64,000 bases of DNA from Porpolomopsis calyptriformis (GCA_951640195.1 OX621169.1:1550001-1614000); one strand, 5' to 3'; shown: positions 1-11,557, counted from the first letter of the stretch. Made by a program: numbers and translations. Notes: a model not told the origin generated them from the letters alone.

Positions 1-2058
1 TGTTCTATCGTAGTCACATTCAGCAGCAGCAACTGTCCCTCGTTAGCACACACCCCGCATTCCCACAACAACAACACAACTCACCCGCATATGGTAGCTT
101 AACAGCGCTCCCACTGGCCACACAACAGCCACCGATAAACAAAATACCACCGCACTCCCCGGCGCCCTCCTCAACGCTAATAACAAATTGATACCATCCC
201 TCCGTGTCAACAAGTAGATATGCAACGCTGACGTGCAAATCACAAGCACCAGCGTCACCGTCTGTGATGGGAATCATATCATCTAATCTAACCCTCGCTG
301 GAAATCGATCAAAACACACGTACAGCACAACTCAAAAATGCAAAAAAACAGGTATAGTTTCGCCGTCCAACGCAATTATTCACCCACTGGCAGTGATGGT
401 CGCACCCGTCAACGCAGTTGTCACACTATATCTCTGTCAGCACGTTCCCTCTCATCAATGGCTACGTACCATCTTGCAGTGGCTTGACCTCGGTGGTCGA
501 TACGTCTTGCATGTCGGGCAATATTTAACCCGAACCCTATCCCCATTTCAATTCCCCTTCACCATCAAAAAAAAAAAAAAAACAATCACTCACACATCCG
601 CTCGCACTTTCAGATCTCGAGGCATAGGTAAACGAGCCCCACCATCCGAAGGCGATGTAGCAGGATATGGTGGATCAGGATCCAAATTGCGTGGTAAAAT
701 CCCCGGGTCTCGAGTAGCCTAGTAAAGCATTAGAAATCCCAAATCAAAGAATAAAAACCACCCACAGTCACAATCATACTTGAAATCGTGATCAAGCACA
801 AGTAGCTACCAACCAGCGCAACAGCCGGACTCTCGTTTTTCCACCACCACACCGACGTCGTCCCAAACCAAAGACCCGCAATTCCGAGCACCAGCGTTGA
901 AGACGCAATAAACGCCCAAGGCGAGTCTCCCCCAGTCAGCATCCGACCACCCAGAAAAAATTTATTCCGGGACGGGTGCCGCTCATAGTTGCGCACCCAT
1001 CTTCCACTCACCCCATCCTTCACGGGCACTGCCCATAATGGCGGATCATCACCTGGTGGTGACGATATAAATAACGACGTCGACACTGTTCCCGTATGCC
1101 GCAACGCCTCCCTCCTCGACGGACTCACGTTCAGCGACCCCTCGTACGCTGCCTTAGCACCCTCCCCTCCCCCTCTCCGTTTTCTCTCCTTCCCCTCAAA
1201 CGCCCCCAACCGCTGCGCACTCCCATTCCGCCCCGCGCTCATCGTCGCCATCGACCTCCTCGACGACTCGAAACTCCGCCCCCCTCCCCGCCGAAACAGC
1301 CGATCCAGGCTATTCCGCACCCGCCCCCCCCGCACCGAGGACGACCCCAGCCCCCCATTCCCCGTCCCAATACTCCCCCTTGGCGTCGCCAGCGACGCGT
1401 GCGAGCCCAGCATACCTCCCCCCCCTCCTCCCCCCAGTCCCCGCGGCACCAGCGGCTCGCGGCTGTGCTTGTACCGCCGCGACGACGACGCCTGCCGCCC
1501 GCGCGCGTGTGGGAGCACTTCCTCATCCTCCTCTTCCCCCTCATGCTGCTGCTGCCGCCCCTCCTCCGCGATCGACTCCCCGCCCCCGCTCAGGCTCCCG
1601 AACGGCTCGTCCGAGCTGTTTGACACCTGCTTCGTCAGCGGCGCGAGCGGGAACAGGTCAGAGGTGTCCGGCGCTAGGATCGGGTTCCCACTCGACGTCG
1701 TAGAGTTGGGCGAGCCCGGGCGGGAGTACCGCTGATGTTGGTGTTGTTGCGTTGGCCGTGAGGGATGGAAGAAGGATGCCGAGGGTTGGATCCCGCCTGC
1801 GTGGGTGGTGCTGGTGTGGTGGAAGGAAGTGCCGGATAGAGGGGGCGAAAAAGGTGCGGTATCACGCTCGGCCAGGGGTTGGTGATGAAAGGATAATGCG
1901 GATCCTGATGGAGAACGAGGGGAATTGACCAATGTACTGGCTGGAATATTGAGTGTAGATGGTTTTGTAGGACCAGAAGGAGGAACGTATGTCCTCTGAG
2001 AAGAAGATGAAGGTAAAGGGAGCTGTGAAGAGCGTTTGGTGGTTGGGGTGGCCATCAT
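1..2058 (-). CDS. ERF2: Erf2-type DHHC palmitoyltransferase (3' end outside window)
   Basis: Protein S-acyltransferase that attaches palmitate to cysteines, in yeast to Ras at the ER. Exons read 2058-766, 718-594, 536-470, 425-324, 261-85 and 32-1, and the gene continues past the left edge. The first ~350 residues are Ser/Pro/Gly-rich and look disordered. Then follow two membrane segments, the DPGILPRN motif typical of Erf2, the Cys-rich block [20 protein letters not shown], and the catalytic DHHC inside [18 protein letters not shown], then two more membrane segments and NVTTIEQ. DHHC is intact. I chose the ATG at 2058 (MMATPT); an in-frame ATG at 2091 is also possible. The large low-complexity N-terminal exon is unusually GC-rich. 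A CACGTG lies at 2107-2112 just upstream. Family assignment is firm; start and disordered region are less so. Confidence 0.85.
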
Positions 2059-2091
2059 GTACAAGGAGGGAAATATTATGTAATTAGTCAT

Positions 2092-2429
2092 ATTTTATTA
2101 ATTAGTCACGTGGTACTAATCAGCTATTATTTAGCATCATTCATCATTCATCGCTGTCCTTGACTGGTCAAACAGCTTGTGAATCGCTGATACCAATTTT
2201 CGCTGAATTGGTATTGATGATTCACAACCTCGGTGATCCAGTTCTGAACTGTCACTCTTTTGCTCGCAGGACAATCCGGATCGCAGCAACCGAATGTGAT
2301 TTCATCGGTTGATTCAAAGAGGTTACTCAATCAAAATACCACCATCATAAAGTTCTTTCAGGCACTTAGAAACTCCATGCGTTATCGTATCGGATGCAAA
2401 GTACGACTTCTCCTTATCACAGAGAACTG
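2092..2429. other. Intergenic stretch upstream of the Erf2 gene
   Basis: About 340 bp between the Erf2 start and the first recognisable NLR relic sequence. It holds a CACGTG palindrome at 2107-2112, likely part of the Erf2 promoter. No convincing coding sequence was seen on either strand; the left limit of the neighbouring relic is not sharp and may extend into this stretch. Confidence 0.4.
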
Positions 2430-3065
2430 TTCTCACCAAGTCCAGAACAGTCTTTTTTACCACCCCATCTTCAAATCAAGCGAATTGAATCCGGTAACCT
2501 GGTTGCGCAGCGCGTTATCTATCGACAAGACTCGAAAACGAGTGACCCGCAGCGGCGCCATCCATACCCTGGCGCAGATGTTCATCTTCGTGTTAACAAC
2601 CAGTCAGATTCGTCAAAGGTCGAAACTATCACGATCCGAGAGGTGTACTGCACTGAAAGCAATCGAAGACCAGCACTCTGCCTTATTCCCTCGATCGCTT
2701 ACACGCCCAAGTGTTAAGCGATGCATATCTCTCCCAGAAAAATGCGACGTTCTGACTTTCTTGGCGAACCCCGGGAACAAGTTTTTGTTTGAAGTATGCA
2801 GGCGCTCAGTCTGATGGGAGACGTTCGAAATCGTCCTCCTGCATTAGATGCTGCACAAAATGCGATTGCTGTTTGTGGTCTGCTCTCTCTCTCTCAAATA
2901 AGGAATGCTCATCTCACTCCACAGAAAGCGGGACAGAGGGATGACTGACGCCATGAATTTACTTCATGATGGCGAGGGGGTTACTTCAAGATCACCAATT
3001 CTTCGCTCCATGTATACCAATCTGCCTTGCCCGTTCACTCCTTCAAGAAATGTGAATGAAAAATG
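2430..3065 (+). pseudogene. Decayed NACHT NLR fragment, paralogue of the gene at 4105-8209
   Basis: Broken copy of the middle of a NACHT-WD40 receptor, on the opposite strand to the intact paralogue. Conceptual translation in shifting frames matches the intact protein piece by piece: FKSSELNPVT (intact: FQSSNLNPIT), a LAQMFIFVLTTS stretch (intact: SSALFIFASTS), LDRLHAQVLSDAY (intact: LDRLYSQVLNDAF), ALSLMGDVRNRPPALDAAQN (intact: AMSLMGDLRNGLLALNAAEQ), then MTDAMNLLHDGEG (intact: MTDTMILLRDCER). Frameshifts, stops and at least one internal deletion separate the pieces, and the P-loop and WD40 parts are missing. A remnant intron at 2871-2924 (GT...ACAG) sits where the intact gene has its NACHT/WD40-joining intron. 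No function is expected. Confidence 0.75.
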
Positions 3066-4104
3066 ATATACGGGAAGGAGCTGGGTGTTCCTGTGACAAT
3101 ATCCACAGGAGTGGTGAAATTCATCCGGTTGAGCCGCATCAGCTGCATTCTTCGGATCTGGACCAGACAACAACTCCCTTTCTCGCAATCTTTCTGTTTA
3201 TTTGAGGGCTCTCGTCCTGCCAATCTCGAGAAATTCTCTGTACCCTCGCGAGGGATTTTGTGCCTTATGAGAATGGTTTGCAGCCCCGCACCAATTTTTT
3301 GTGACCGCGAGAAAACTTCTTTGGCGTATGCCAACAAATCGTCGGGTGTGTGCTCTATCAAAACATTTCCTTCTAGCCCTTCAGGCCCTCTTCAAAATTT
3401 ATTCTAAAATTTATTCCACGATGTGTGTGGCAAAATAAATAATCTTTAGAGCATTGGCCAATGCGCCACATCGCTCGAAAAACCGGTGTAATCTGACAGC
3501 ACCCCAATCAGCTTAGTCGTAATCCTTCAGACCATTATAGAAAAGTGGTTCGAAAGACCATCTCTTAAGAGTCTCTCATACGAAATCCAGATATGGGAAG
3601 GCCGTCGCGCACTTGGCCCATTCATGAATTCCCTTTCCATTGGTACACCGAAATCCAGATATAGGAAGGCCGCTGTGTACTTGGCCAATTACAAAATTGT
3701 ATCTAAAAAAACGGGTAGTAGCGAGAAGATGATTGAGAAGAATCACAAGAAAACTTTCAAGATGCACAGCGACATATAGCTTACTGATATTTAGGAGGAT
3801 CTGGTCATCCGCCTCTTCCAGATGGATGGACTTTGGATAATAGTGAGAGGGGATAGCCTGAATATGGGGGGTTCACAGAATCAGAATCAGAAGACAACGA
3901 TGAATAGTTTACAATGATGTACGAGATTGTGTAGCTCCATGGATGTAGCTCATTTGCTGCGACAAGTCCAGCATGAAGAGGAATTGAAGGGCAGTGGTGG
4001 GAGTGAGACTGGGATTGTCGCGAATCCACACTGGGATGGAGGTGAGAATCGATTATTCGAGGTCCCTTGGGATGGCACGTCGAAGATTGAAGGCATTTTA
4101 AGTT
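3066..4104. other. Gene-poor stretch between NLR relic and NLR gene
   Basis: About 1 kb with no convincing gene. It contains short open frames without family resemblance, a 68-bp-period imperfect direct duplication (3581-3716) and the 3' flank of the NLR gene. Considering the relic to the left, this is probably decayed duplicated sequence, but I could not align it to either NLR gene. Confidence 0.4.
3581..3700. repeat. Imperfect tandem duplication, period about 68 bp
   Basis: CGAAATCCAGATATGGGAAG at 3581 recurs as CGAAATCCAGATATAGGAAG at 3649, and the next ~20 bases of each copy remain similar (both reach an ACTTGGCC core). Only about 40 bp of each unit are clearly related. It lies in non-coding DNA between the NLR relic and the NLR gene. 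Confidence 0.6.
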
Positions 4105-7100
4105 TTACGAGCGGGTCAGCTTTTCTTTCCATAAAAAATAGATCTCCATGTCTGTAAAATCGAGGATAATGACACGACCATCCCGTGTGCCAAAAACTAC
4201 ACGATCTCCGTTTGTGGCCATATTCCCCGGCCGGCGAGAGACCGGAAGCCAACAAATACGTCGATTCAGAGTGAGGGAGTATACCCAATCACCCACTGCG
4301 ATAATACCAAGTATTGGGCCAGCTGGGTTTAGGCTATGGGTAGATAACGAGTTCTCGAGACAACTACAAGATCGGGCGATTTGTGTGACATCGATGGAAT
4401 GGGCTTCGAGGGTGTCCAGATGGGCACAGTTGTCTACATCCCACAGCCGAACAGTTCCGTCAAGGGATCCAGAAACAACACGCGTGCCATCGGAGGAAAA
4501 TGCGACCGAAAATACTAAATTGGAATGTCCGTTGAAAGTTTTCAGATGCGAACCGCTGACTACGTCCCACAGCTGAACAGTTCTATCGTTGGATCCAGAA
4601 ACGATACGCGTGCCATCGGAGGAAAATGCGACTGAATATACTGAATTGGAATGTCCGTTGAAAGTGTTCAGATGTGCACCGCTTACTGCGTCCCACAGCC
4701 GAACGGTTTTGTCAAAGGATCCAGAAACGATACGCTTGCCATCGGAGGAAAATGCAACCGAATTTACCCGATCGGAATGTCCCTTGAAAGTGTTCAGATG
4801 TACACCGCTGACTGCATCCCACAGCCGAACAGTCGTGTCGGAGGATCCAGAAACGATACGCGTGCCATTGAGGGAAATTGCAACGGAAGTTACAAAATCG
4901 GAATGTCCCCTGAAACGGTTCAGACGTGCACCGCTGACTGTATCCCACAGCCGAGCAGTTTTATCGAAAGATCCAGAAACGATACGCGTGCCATTGGGGG
5001 AAATTGCAACTGAAGTTACATAATTGGAATGTCCGTTGAAAGTGTTCAGATGTGCACCCCTGACTGCATCCCACAGCCGAACAGTTGTATCAAAAGATCC
5101 AGAAACGATACGTGTGCCATCAAGGGAGAATGCGAGTGAGTTTACTCGACCTGAATGTCCCTGGAAAGTGTTCAGATGTGCACCACTGACTGCGTCCCAC
5201 AACCGAACAGTGCAGTCGTCAGATCCAGAAACGACACGCATGCCATTGGGGGAAAATGAGACTGAGTATACTGAATCGGAATGTCCGTTGAAAGTGTTCA
5301 GATGCGAACCGCTGACCGCGTCCCACAGCCGAAGAGTTTTGTCGTCGGATCCAGAAATGATACGCGTGCCATCAAGGGGAAATGCGACCGAATTTATCGA
5401 CTCGAGATGTCCGTCCATCGTCCGTATGCACGAATTCCACCCCTCATCCAATCCATTGTATATTTTTATGGGAATGTCAAACTCTCTCCTATACATCTTC
5501 TTAATCAAGGCTTCTTCGGGAGTGAACAATGACGCAGAGTGGTATACTTGAAGGGAGCAAGTGCTGATAATTGAGAAAAATTCGCGCGTAAACCGCTCGC
5601 AATCACGAAGTAAAATCATCGTATCAGTCATGTCTACGCCTGCTTTCTGTCAAACTCGATCAGTTTTGCGCATTGCAGAAAGTGGAAACAACGAACAACA
5701 ATGGCTTGTTCTGCAGCATTCAAGGCAAGCAGGCCATTTCGAAGATCTCCCATCAGACTCATTGCTTCAACCCAATACAGTAAATGTTTCGAACAAAACT
5801 CGTTCATGGGTTCAACGAGAACGTCAGAGAACATTGCGTTTGACAGGTGCCAAGCCCAGTGACGACATGCATACTGCAGTTCAGGTGGAATGCATCTCAT
5901 GATGCGTGCCGGAAGGTCGTCCACTTCGTTATTCAGCATCGACGGATTTCTTATGCCACACACATCTCGCTTCAGCCCTTTCATAACATCTAGACAGCCA
6001 CGTGCGAGTAGAGTATGCTGGATGCCAGGATTAATAACAAATTTCGGATTCTGACATCGAGCCGAGCTCGTTATGAAGTCGGAGAAGGATGGATGAAGAG
6101 TCCGAATAGCTTGGCTGTCATCATCTGGTACCGTTATGAGGGAGTGAAGATGACGTAGTGACCCTCGAACTGTTCCCGATTGCACACACAGTAATCGTTC
6201 GATAGCAAGCGAAGAGAGCGGTTCTTGAAGAAGAACAATGGTGCCTGCAACCTTCTTCAGCTGACCAGAAAGATCAAAGGATATGGCAGGGAATGCATCG
6301 TTCAACACTTGACTGTATAGTCGATCGAGAGTATATTCGGGGGATGAGGGCTCGGTCGCAGTGGAGGCATTACACAAAAGACGAGTCAGTTGACGTCTGG
6401 GGTTGGAATAGTTTCGATCCTCGATGAACCTGGCCGAAGTAGATGCGAAAATGAAAAGCGCAGAAGATAACAGCGTCAGGGAATAGATCTCGGCTTCAGA
6501 AGGCCATCCGTCTTTAATACCATATAACTCGCTCATCGAAGCAAGTTTTGACGAAAGGTAACGCTCGATATCGCCCTGCACGACGTCCAGTTCAACTTCA
6601 TGCAAAATGTACCGCTGGGTGATGGGATTCAAATTGCTTGATTGAAAGACGGTAGTAATATAACTTTCTGGCCGACTGGTGACCAAGAATTTCAACGGGG
6701 ACAGTTCGTTAATGTGAAGAGAGAGCGCCGATAGGATCACCGAGGTCGTGCCGGTCTCCTTGCACTCATCGAGTGCATCCAGTACGACAATGCACGGAGA
6801 AAATGAGCTCCCTAGTGTGCGAAGAGGCTTTACGATAAGCTCTTCAAGTTGATATGAAGGGTTGGCATAGCCAATATCGGGTTTTGAATTCATGACACGA
6901 GTAACCTCGGCTCTAAATGAATCACTGAAGTTTCCGAGTTGGTGGGCAATGCTCGTGAAGATCAGACGCGGGTTACTGCATTCTGCGTCGTCACGCGAGC
7001 AAAAGAAGCTTGCACCGAGGACGTCACGTCCTCTGCAAACTTCAGCAATAGTATAAGCAATTGTCGTCTTCCCTGTTCCGGCTGATCCATTGATCCAAAA

Positions 7101-8209
7101 TATACAGATATTTGCCGCAAGCGTATCGGCAACTCGTGATTTTCCCTTTAATGAAGTGCCATCTTGGCTTGATGAATCGTCGAATCCAATCCAGCGAAAG
7201 ATTTGATTAAGGATATCTATCCTCGTTCCTTCCAAACACCGAGTTCGATTTTTGCAATCGAATGAGGAAGTGATGGCGTATGGTGGGTATCCATCTACAA
7301 TGCCTAAGTTACTTTATCATATGTCGATAATTAACTCACCTTTCATGTCTAATCTCATTTTCACTTGCTAGAAGGTGGGAAAATAAGTGGAGAAGTCATG
7401 ACGATTAGTGCACAGTCAACACAAACATGAAGTTCATTCGTCACGGTCTCACGAAGGACGCTGATATCCTCCCGGATCTTGGTGGAATGTTCCTGGGAGT
7501 GTATGAGTGTTGATCCTTTGAAGGCCGCGCAAAATTAACAAACCTCAAGCGCAAATTCGATAGCAAGTGTAGTCTCCACCTACACCAACGGTGCAGCACC
7601 GATCCATATCAGTCAAAGGTGCAGGCACGCAAGCAGGTGGGCATACCGTAAAGCTTTGGATCGACCATGTAATTGTCTGGATATGGCTGCTAATCGACTG
7701 TGCGTCGTCAGCATAGTGAAAAAAACGTCTTATGGCATTGCGGGAAGCCATATTTCGTAGTTCTTCCAACGCCGTATTCGATAACCTATCGAAACAGATA
7801 TCAGGCTAGTTCATTCTTGGTTATGAAGACGACGCACACGAACAGACGATCTATTCGATCAATGGCTACCGAAGAAAGCGTTCCTGCATTCTGGGAATTC
7901 TCAAGGAGTCGATTGAGAGCTTCGATCTGATTTGAAAGTTTCTCGACATCTTCTGCGTTTTGAGATGTTTTCTGATCCAATCATCAGAAGACCTCGACAC
8001 ACATAATAGTTGCAATCCACCTTGATAACATCCAGTACAGATAGGAGACCGCCTATGCCCATCCGGAGTCTAGGCAACCCGGCGTCTCCAGCATCCCCGG
8101 TAGCCTTTTCGACTATTCGAAGTGTTGTTTGCAGTACACTAACAGCAGTGGAGCACGCCTGCTTCAACCTTTTTTCGTTACCCGACTTTGATTTGATAGA
8201 GCGGAACAT
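4105..8209 (-). CDS. NACHT-WD40 NLR-type STAND receptor (HET-E-like architecture)
   Basis: Intact fungal NLR. Eight exons join in frame: 8209-8021, 7971-7838, 7785-7647, 7579-7544, 7492-7427, 7367-7340, 7303-5697, 5646-4105, giving about 1246 residues. The N-terminal ~190 residues form a helical domain common in basidiomycete NLRs. The NACHT follows the motif RTRCLEGTR, with P-loop NGSAGTGKTT and Walker-B-like CIVVLDALDEC. After NACHT come helices ending in YHSASLFTP, then eight 42-residue WD40 repeats and a closing segment (RDGRVIILDFTDM). NACHT and WD40 halves are in different frames; a 50-nt intron (5696-5647, branch CTGAT, acceptor TTTGACAG) restores the frame, and the relic at 2871-2924 keeps the same intron. 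The family controls ligand-triggered oligomerisation; HET-E/HET-D members mediate heterokaryon incompatibility. Ligand and effector output are unknown here. Confidence 0.85.
4400..5430 (-). repeat. Array of eight 126-bp WD40-coding repeats
   Basis: Eight tandem units of 42 codons inside the NLR gene, each with the frame GHS...V.SVAFS.DGTRIVSGS.D.TVRLWDAVSGAHLNTF. Units are much more alike than typical WD40 repeats; differences concentrate at the residues just after GHS and in the two or three residues before T.RLWD. This pattern is what HET-E, HET-D and HET-R repeats show, where repeats exchange by recombination and a few blade-surface residues vary. The first unit and last unit are the most diverged. 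Confidence 0.85.
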
Positions 8210-8404
8210 TGGATGGATGTGGGATGAATCAAGGTGCTAGACGTTGAGGAGTAGCTCATGTAATCAGTTGTGGCTTATCAGCTACAGCACTCTCTCTATT
8301 CAGTCCGTACAAAGTACCAATCAGACATTATTTGCCGATTTTTATTCGTTGAGCACGGGTAGCCTGAAAATTCAATGTTCATTCCATCAGTAAACACCCA
8401 ACGT

Positions 8405-9288
8405 TCACCTACTCTCGGTCAACCGCACCTTGCGTCGTTTCTTCAACCTATCAAAAATCGGTTAGCGTTTAACGACAACGATGACGCGCTCGCTCACTTG
8501 TGTTTCTTCATCTTACTCCTCCTCTTCCTCTTCGTACTATCCATCATAGCCTCCTCCCATTCCCGCTTCCACCCCTCTCTCACCTGAGCACGTCCTTCGT
8601 CCAGATCTACGTCTATCCCCAACCGCCTCAGCGTGCCCTCCCACGCGATCGTACCGCCCACACGGCTCATGAACAACGCCCTGTCAAGTTGACGCGCAGC
8701 ATCCGCATCCGCCTCGGGGGACGTCTCTGGTGGATCGTCTAGTGTCCCCGGGTGTGCCGGAGCCTGAGCCACATCCGGCGGTGTCGTTGACTCTGCGGCG
8801 GAGGCAGACCACAGAGGGTTCTTCCGTCCTATCAGAGCCGGTGGCTCAAAGATCATCGACGTCGGCTGCGAAAGAAGCAGCAGGGGGCGGTGGAGAGAGA
8901 AAAATTGGTGTAGTTTATAGTCTTTAGAATCAATCGAGGGGTGGTGGGGTAAAGGAGGATCCGGGTGATATATAGTCGTTGATACCTTTGACTCCGAGTC
9001 ATGAGTGGCCACTGTTGAAGATGAAGACGACGTCGAGGTCGTTGATGAAGCAGTACGAGATTTATCGGAAGCCTTGGTTAGGTCGTTTGGACCGTTGCTC
9101 GCGCTGGCAGACGACCCGTCATTCGCATCTGCACCGCTGGCATCCGCCTTGTTCGGGCCCGTAGCTACCACCGACTTGGGTGACCTGGACGAGTTAAAGT
9201 AGCGCCCGCCAGCCTTTGAAGAAAAGAACGAGGAATAAGCCCTGCAGCTCGCTGGTACCGGTCGAATCTTTCGAGCGAGGAGCAACAT
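8405..9288 (-). CDS. COX24: Mitochondrial small-subunit ribosomal protein mS38 / COX24-like
   Basis: Two exons (9288-8498, 8447-8405) give about 277 residues. The N-terminus (MLLLARKIRPVPASCRAYSS) is a good mitochondrial targeting sequence and is followed by a Ser/Thr/Ala-rich linker. The diagnostic part is the very basic C-terminus: MDSTKRKRRSKMKKHK then, across the last intron, LKKRRKVRLTESR, the hallmark of COX24/AURKAIP1 (mS38), a component of the mitoribosomal small subunit needed for COX1 expression in yeast. Without splicing the protein would stop immediately after KMKKHK, so the 50-nt intron matters. Its start codon is only 33 bp from the start of GPI10 on the other strand. The middle of the protein is not conserved enough to confirm anything further. 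Confidence 0.75.
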
Positions 9289-9321
9289 GCAATTTCGAGT
9301 TCAAGTCTCTTTCCGGCAATC

Positions 9322-11310
9322 ATGCACATCCTCGAGCTCGCACTCTCCCTCCGCATTCTCATCGCACTCTTCACTCGCTCCTTTTTTCAACCAGATGAAT
9401 ACTTTCAATCCCTAGAGCCCGCTCACCATCTCGTTTTTGGCTATGGGCACCTCACCTGGGAGTGGCTCTCTCTCCACCCGTTACGCACGATCGTGTATCC
9501 TGCCCTGAATGTACCCATCTATTGGTTCCTGAAGCTGCTTGCCATCGACAATGTCGCAGGTGGCTTGCTTCTGGTAGGTAAGCAATCTTTCCCCAAATCA
9601 TGCAGTCCGGTAACCTCTAAGTGGGCTCGCATCTCCCAGATTGCTTGCCCAAGGGTCTTGCACGGCGCCTTCGCCGCCATAGCCGACGTCTGGGTTTGTA
9701 AACTTGCAAAGAACGTACTCGGTGCACGTTACGTGTCTACTGTGGTCGGTCCTGGTACCTCTCTCTTGCACAATCCATCCACTAACACCTCCCTCAGCTG
9801 TTTTTGTCGCTGACATCCCTTTTCCACGCCCTTGCGCTTTCCAGGTCTCTATCCAACTCGCTCGAGACATCCCTAAGCACTGTTGCCTTCGCACATTATC
9901 CCTGGGATGGTATAAACAACGTAGCACCTGATATTGCCAGGTATACATGCCTCTTCATCTCTGCCAGTTTTTGTCTAACACGACTTCAAGGGCCAAAATC
10001 CGAAAAGTTTTAGTTTTTGTCGCACTCGCTTGCGCTATCAGATCCACAAGCACAGTGACCTGGGTTTTCCTGTTCGCAACACTATTATGGCGCCTCCGTT
10101 CACGGAGGCATCTACTAGTCTCCATTTTCCTCGACACCGTGGTTGCAGCGTAAGGCCGTTCTCTGAACCTTCTTTCCATCATTCGAGTCTCACTATTATT
10201 CTTCATCCAGTCTCCTCACCAGCCTCTTGCTATTCGTTTTCGACTCTTGGTACTACCGCAAGCCAACTCTTACCCCGCTCAATTTTCTACTCACAAACCT
10301 ATCACCCGTCTCTCGGTTCTACGGTACAAACCCGTGGCACTTCCACCTCACGCAGTCGCTCCCCATCCTCTGCACCACCTCTCTCCCATTCGTGTTCCAC
10401 GGCGCTTGGACCGTCGCATGGCGCGGTCCTGATAGCTTGAAGACGATGCTTGCCTGTGTGTTATGGACGATCGGCGTGTACTCCTTCGCAGGACATAAAG
10501 AATGGCGTTTCATTCATCCCCTACTCCCACTCTTGCATATATTCGCGGCCAAGTCCCTCGTCGAATCGTACAAGGGCGAACCACCGACGGCAGCCAAAGC
10601 AAAGAAGACAACACGCCAATACCGTTCCCCTCGCATCCCCATCCGCACCCACCACCTCTCTCTGCTCCTCCTCCCCATCCCCGCGACCTTATACATCGTC
10701 CTCGCGCACCGCACAGAACCTATCAACGTCATAGCCTACCTCCGTCATCTCCCCGCCGACGAACTACGGCGCTCCGTCGGATTCTTAATGCCGTGCCACT
10801 CAACGCCTGGCCAGGCTTTTTTACATCGGGAGGAGCTCGCGGTGGATAACAGGATGTGGGCGTTAGGATGTGAGCCTCCTTTAGGGTAAGAAGCCTCTCT
10901 CCGCCTACTGATGTCCATCTCCGTGAATTTGTCATATCACTGAAATGAATCTTTTTTTTTTCGGATTCAGAAATCAAAACTTGACGGGCTACCGCGATCA
11001 GACAGATGTATTCTACAACTCCCCAAATGACTACCTCCGCCGTCATTTCCCCCCTGCCGTCGATCCTAAATTTCCCCCTTCCCCCCGGCCAACCTCCATA
11101 CCAGGAGTAGTCACATCGGGGAAGGACGAATGGGAACACAACTGGCCTGGATATCTGGTCTTCTTCGGGGCGTTATTGAAAGAGGATGGGGTAAGGCTGA
11201 GGTTAGAAGAGAAGGGGTACGGTGAGGTGTGGAAGATGGAGAAGAGGGTAGGATGGGATGATGACGGGAGGAGACGGGGCGGTATCCGAGTCTGGAGGAA
11301 TTCATCGTAA
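9322..11310 (+). CDS. GPI10: GPI mannosyltransferase 3 (GPI10/PIG-B, GT22)
   Basis: Adds the third mannose to the GPI anchor precursor in the ER lumen. Exons 9322-9573, 9640-9744, 9798-9920, 9968-10149, 10211-10885 and 10971-11310 join in frame to 558 residues. The family signature RSFFQPDEYFQSLEPAH with FGYGHLTWEW lies at residues ~20-50, including the acidic PDE motif of GT22 lumenal loops. Other PIG-B landmarks are FYGTNPWHFHLTQ, GHKEWRFIHPLLPL and LMPCHSTPGQAF. About ten hydrophobic membrane segments are visible. Length fits fungal GPI10. It forms a head-to-head pair with the mS38 gene. The 3' exon also carries an unusual Arg/Gly-rich end (GWDDDGRRRGG). Confidence 0.9.
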
Positions 11311-11557
11311 ACCCTAGGTTAGGTCCCGATGAATTCCACCTCTCGTCCAAATCCTGTCGATTTTCACAGGAACATCCAGCTCCAATCGTTTTTTTCATTC
11401 ACGTTTGAGTAGTCTGAATGTTTTATTATTATAACCACAGTGCTCGGCGGTAGTAACTTAGGCTACCTGCATCAGAGTTATTGACTAGCCACATCCTTCT
11501 CAACGCGGCGTGAAAAGCTATCCATTTGAGCCTTGACATGGATAACCTCTCCAAGTG

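Noticed and set aside
989..1735. Plus-strand open frame of ~250 codons
   Set aside because: Antisense to the GC-rich Ser/Gly-rich exon of the Erf2 gene; no domain and very biased composition.
3035..3361. Minus-strand open frame of 108 codons
   Set aside because: No domain, no splice context; lies at the border of decayed NLR sequence.
4400..5430. CRISPR-like direct repeats
   Set aside because: Repeats are contiguous, 126 bp long and coding for WD40 blades; same applies to the ankyrin array. The genome is eukaryotic.
4589..5551. Long plus-strand open frames opposite the WD40 repeats
   Set aside because: They repeat with the same 126-bp period and are antisense shadows of the WD40 array.
5600..5700. 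Frameshift separating NACHT and WD40 halves (pseudogene or two genes)
   Set aside because: A 50-nt intron with good branch and acceptor restores the frame, and the paralogous relic has an intron-like sequence at the same place.
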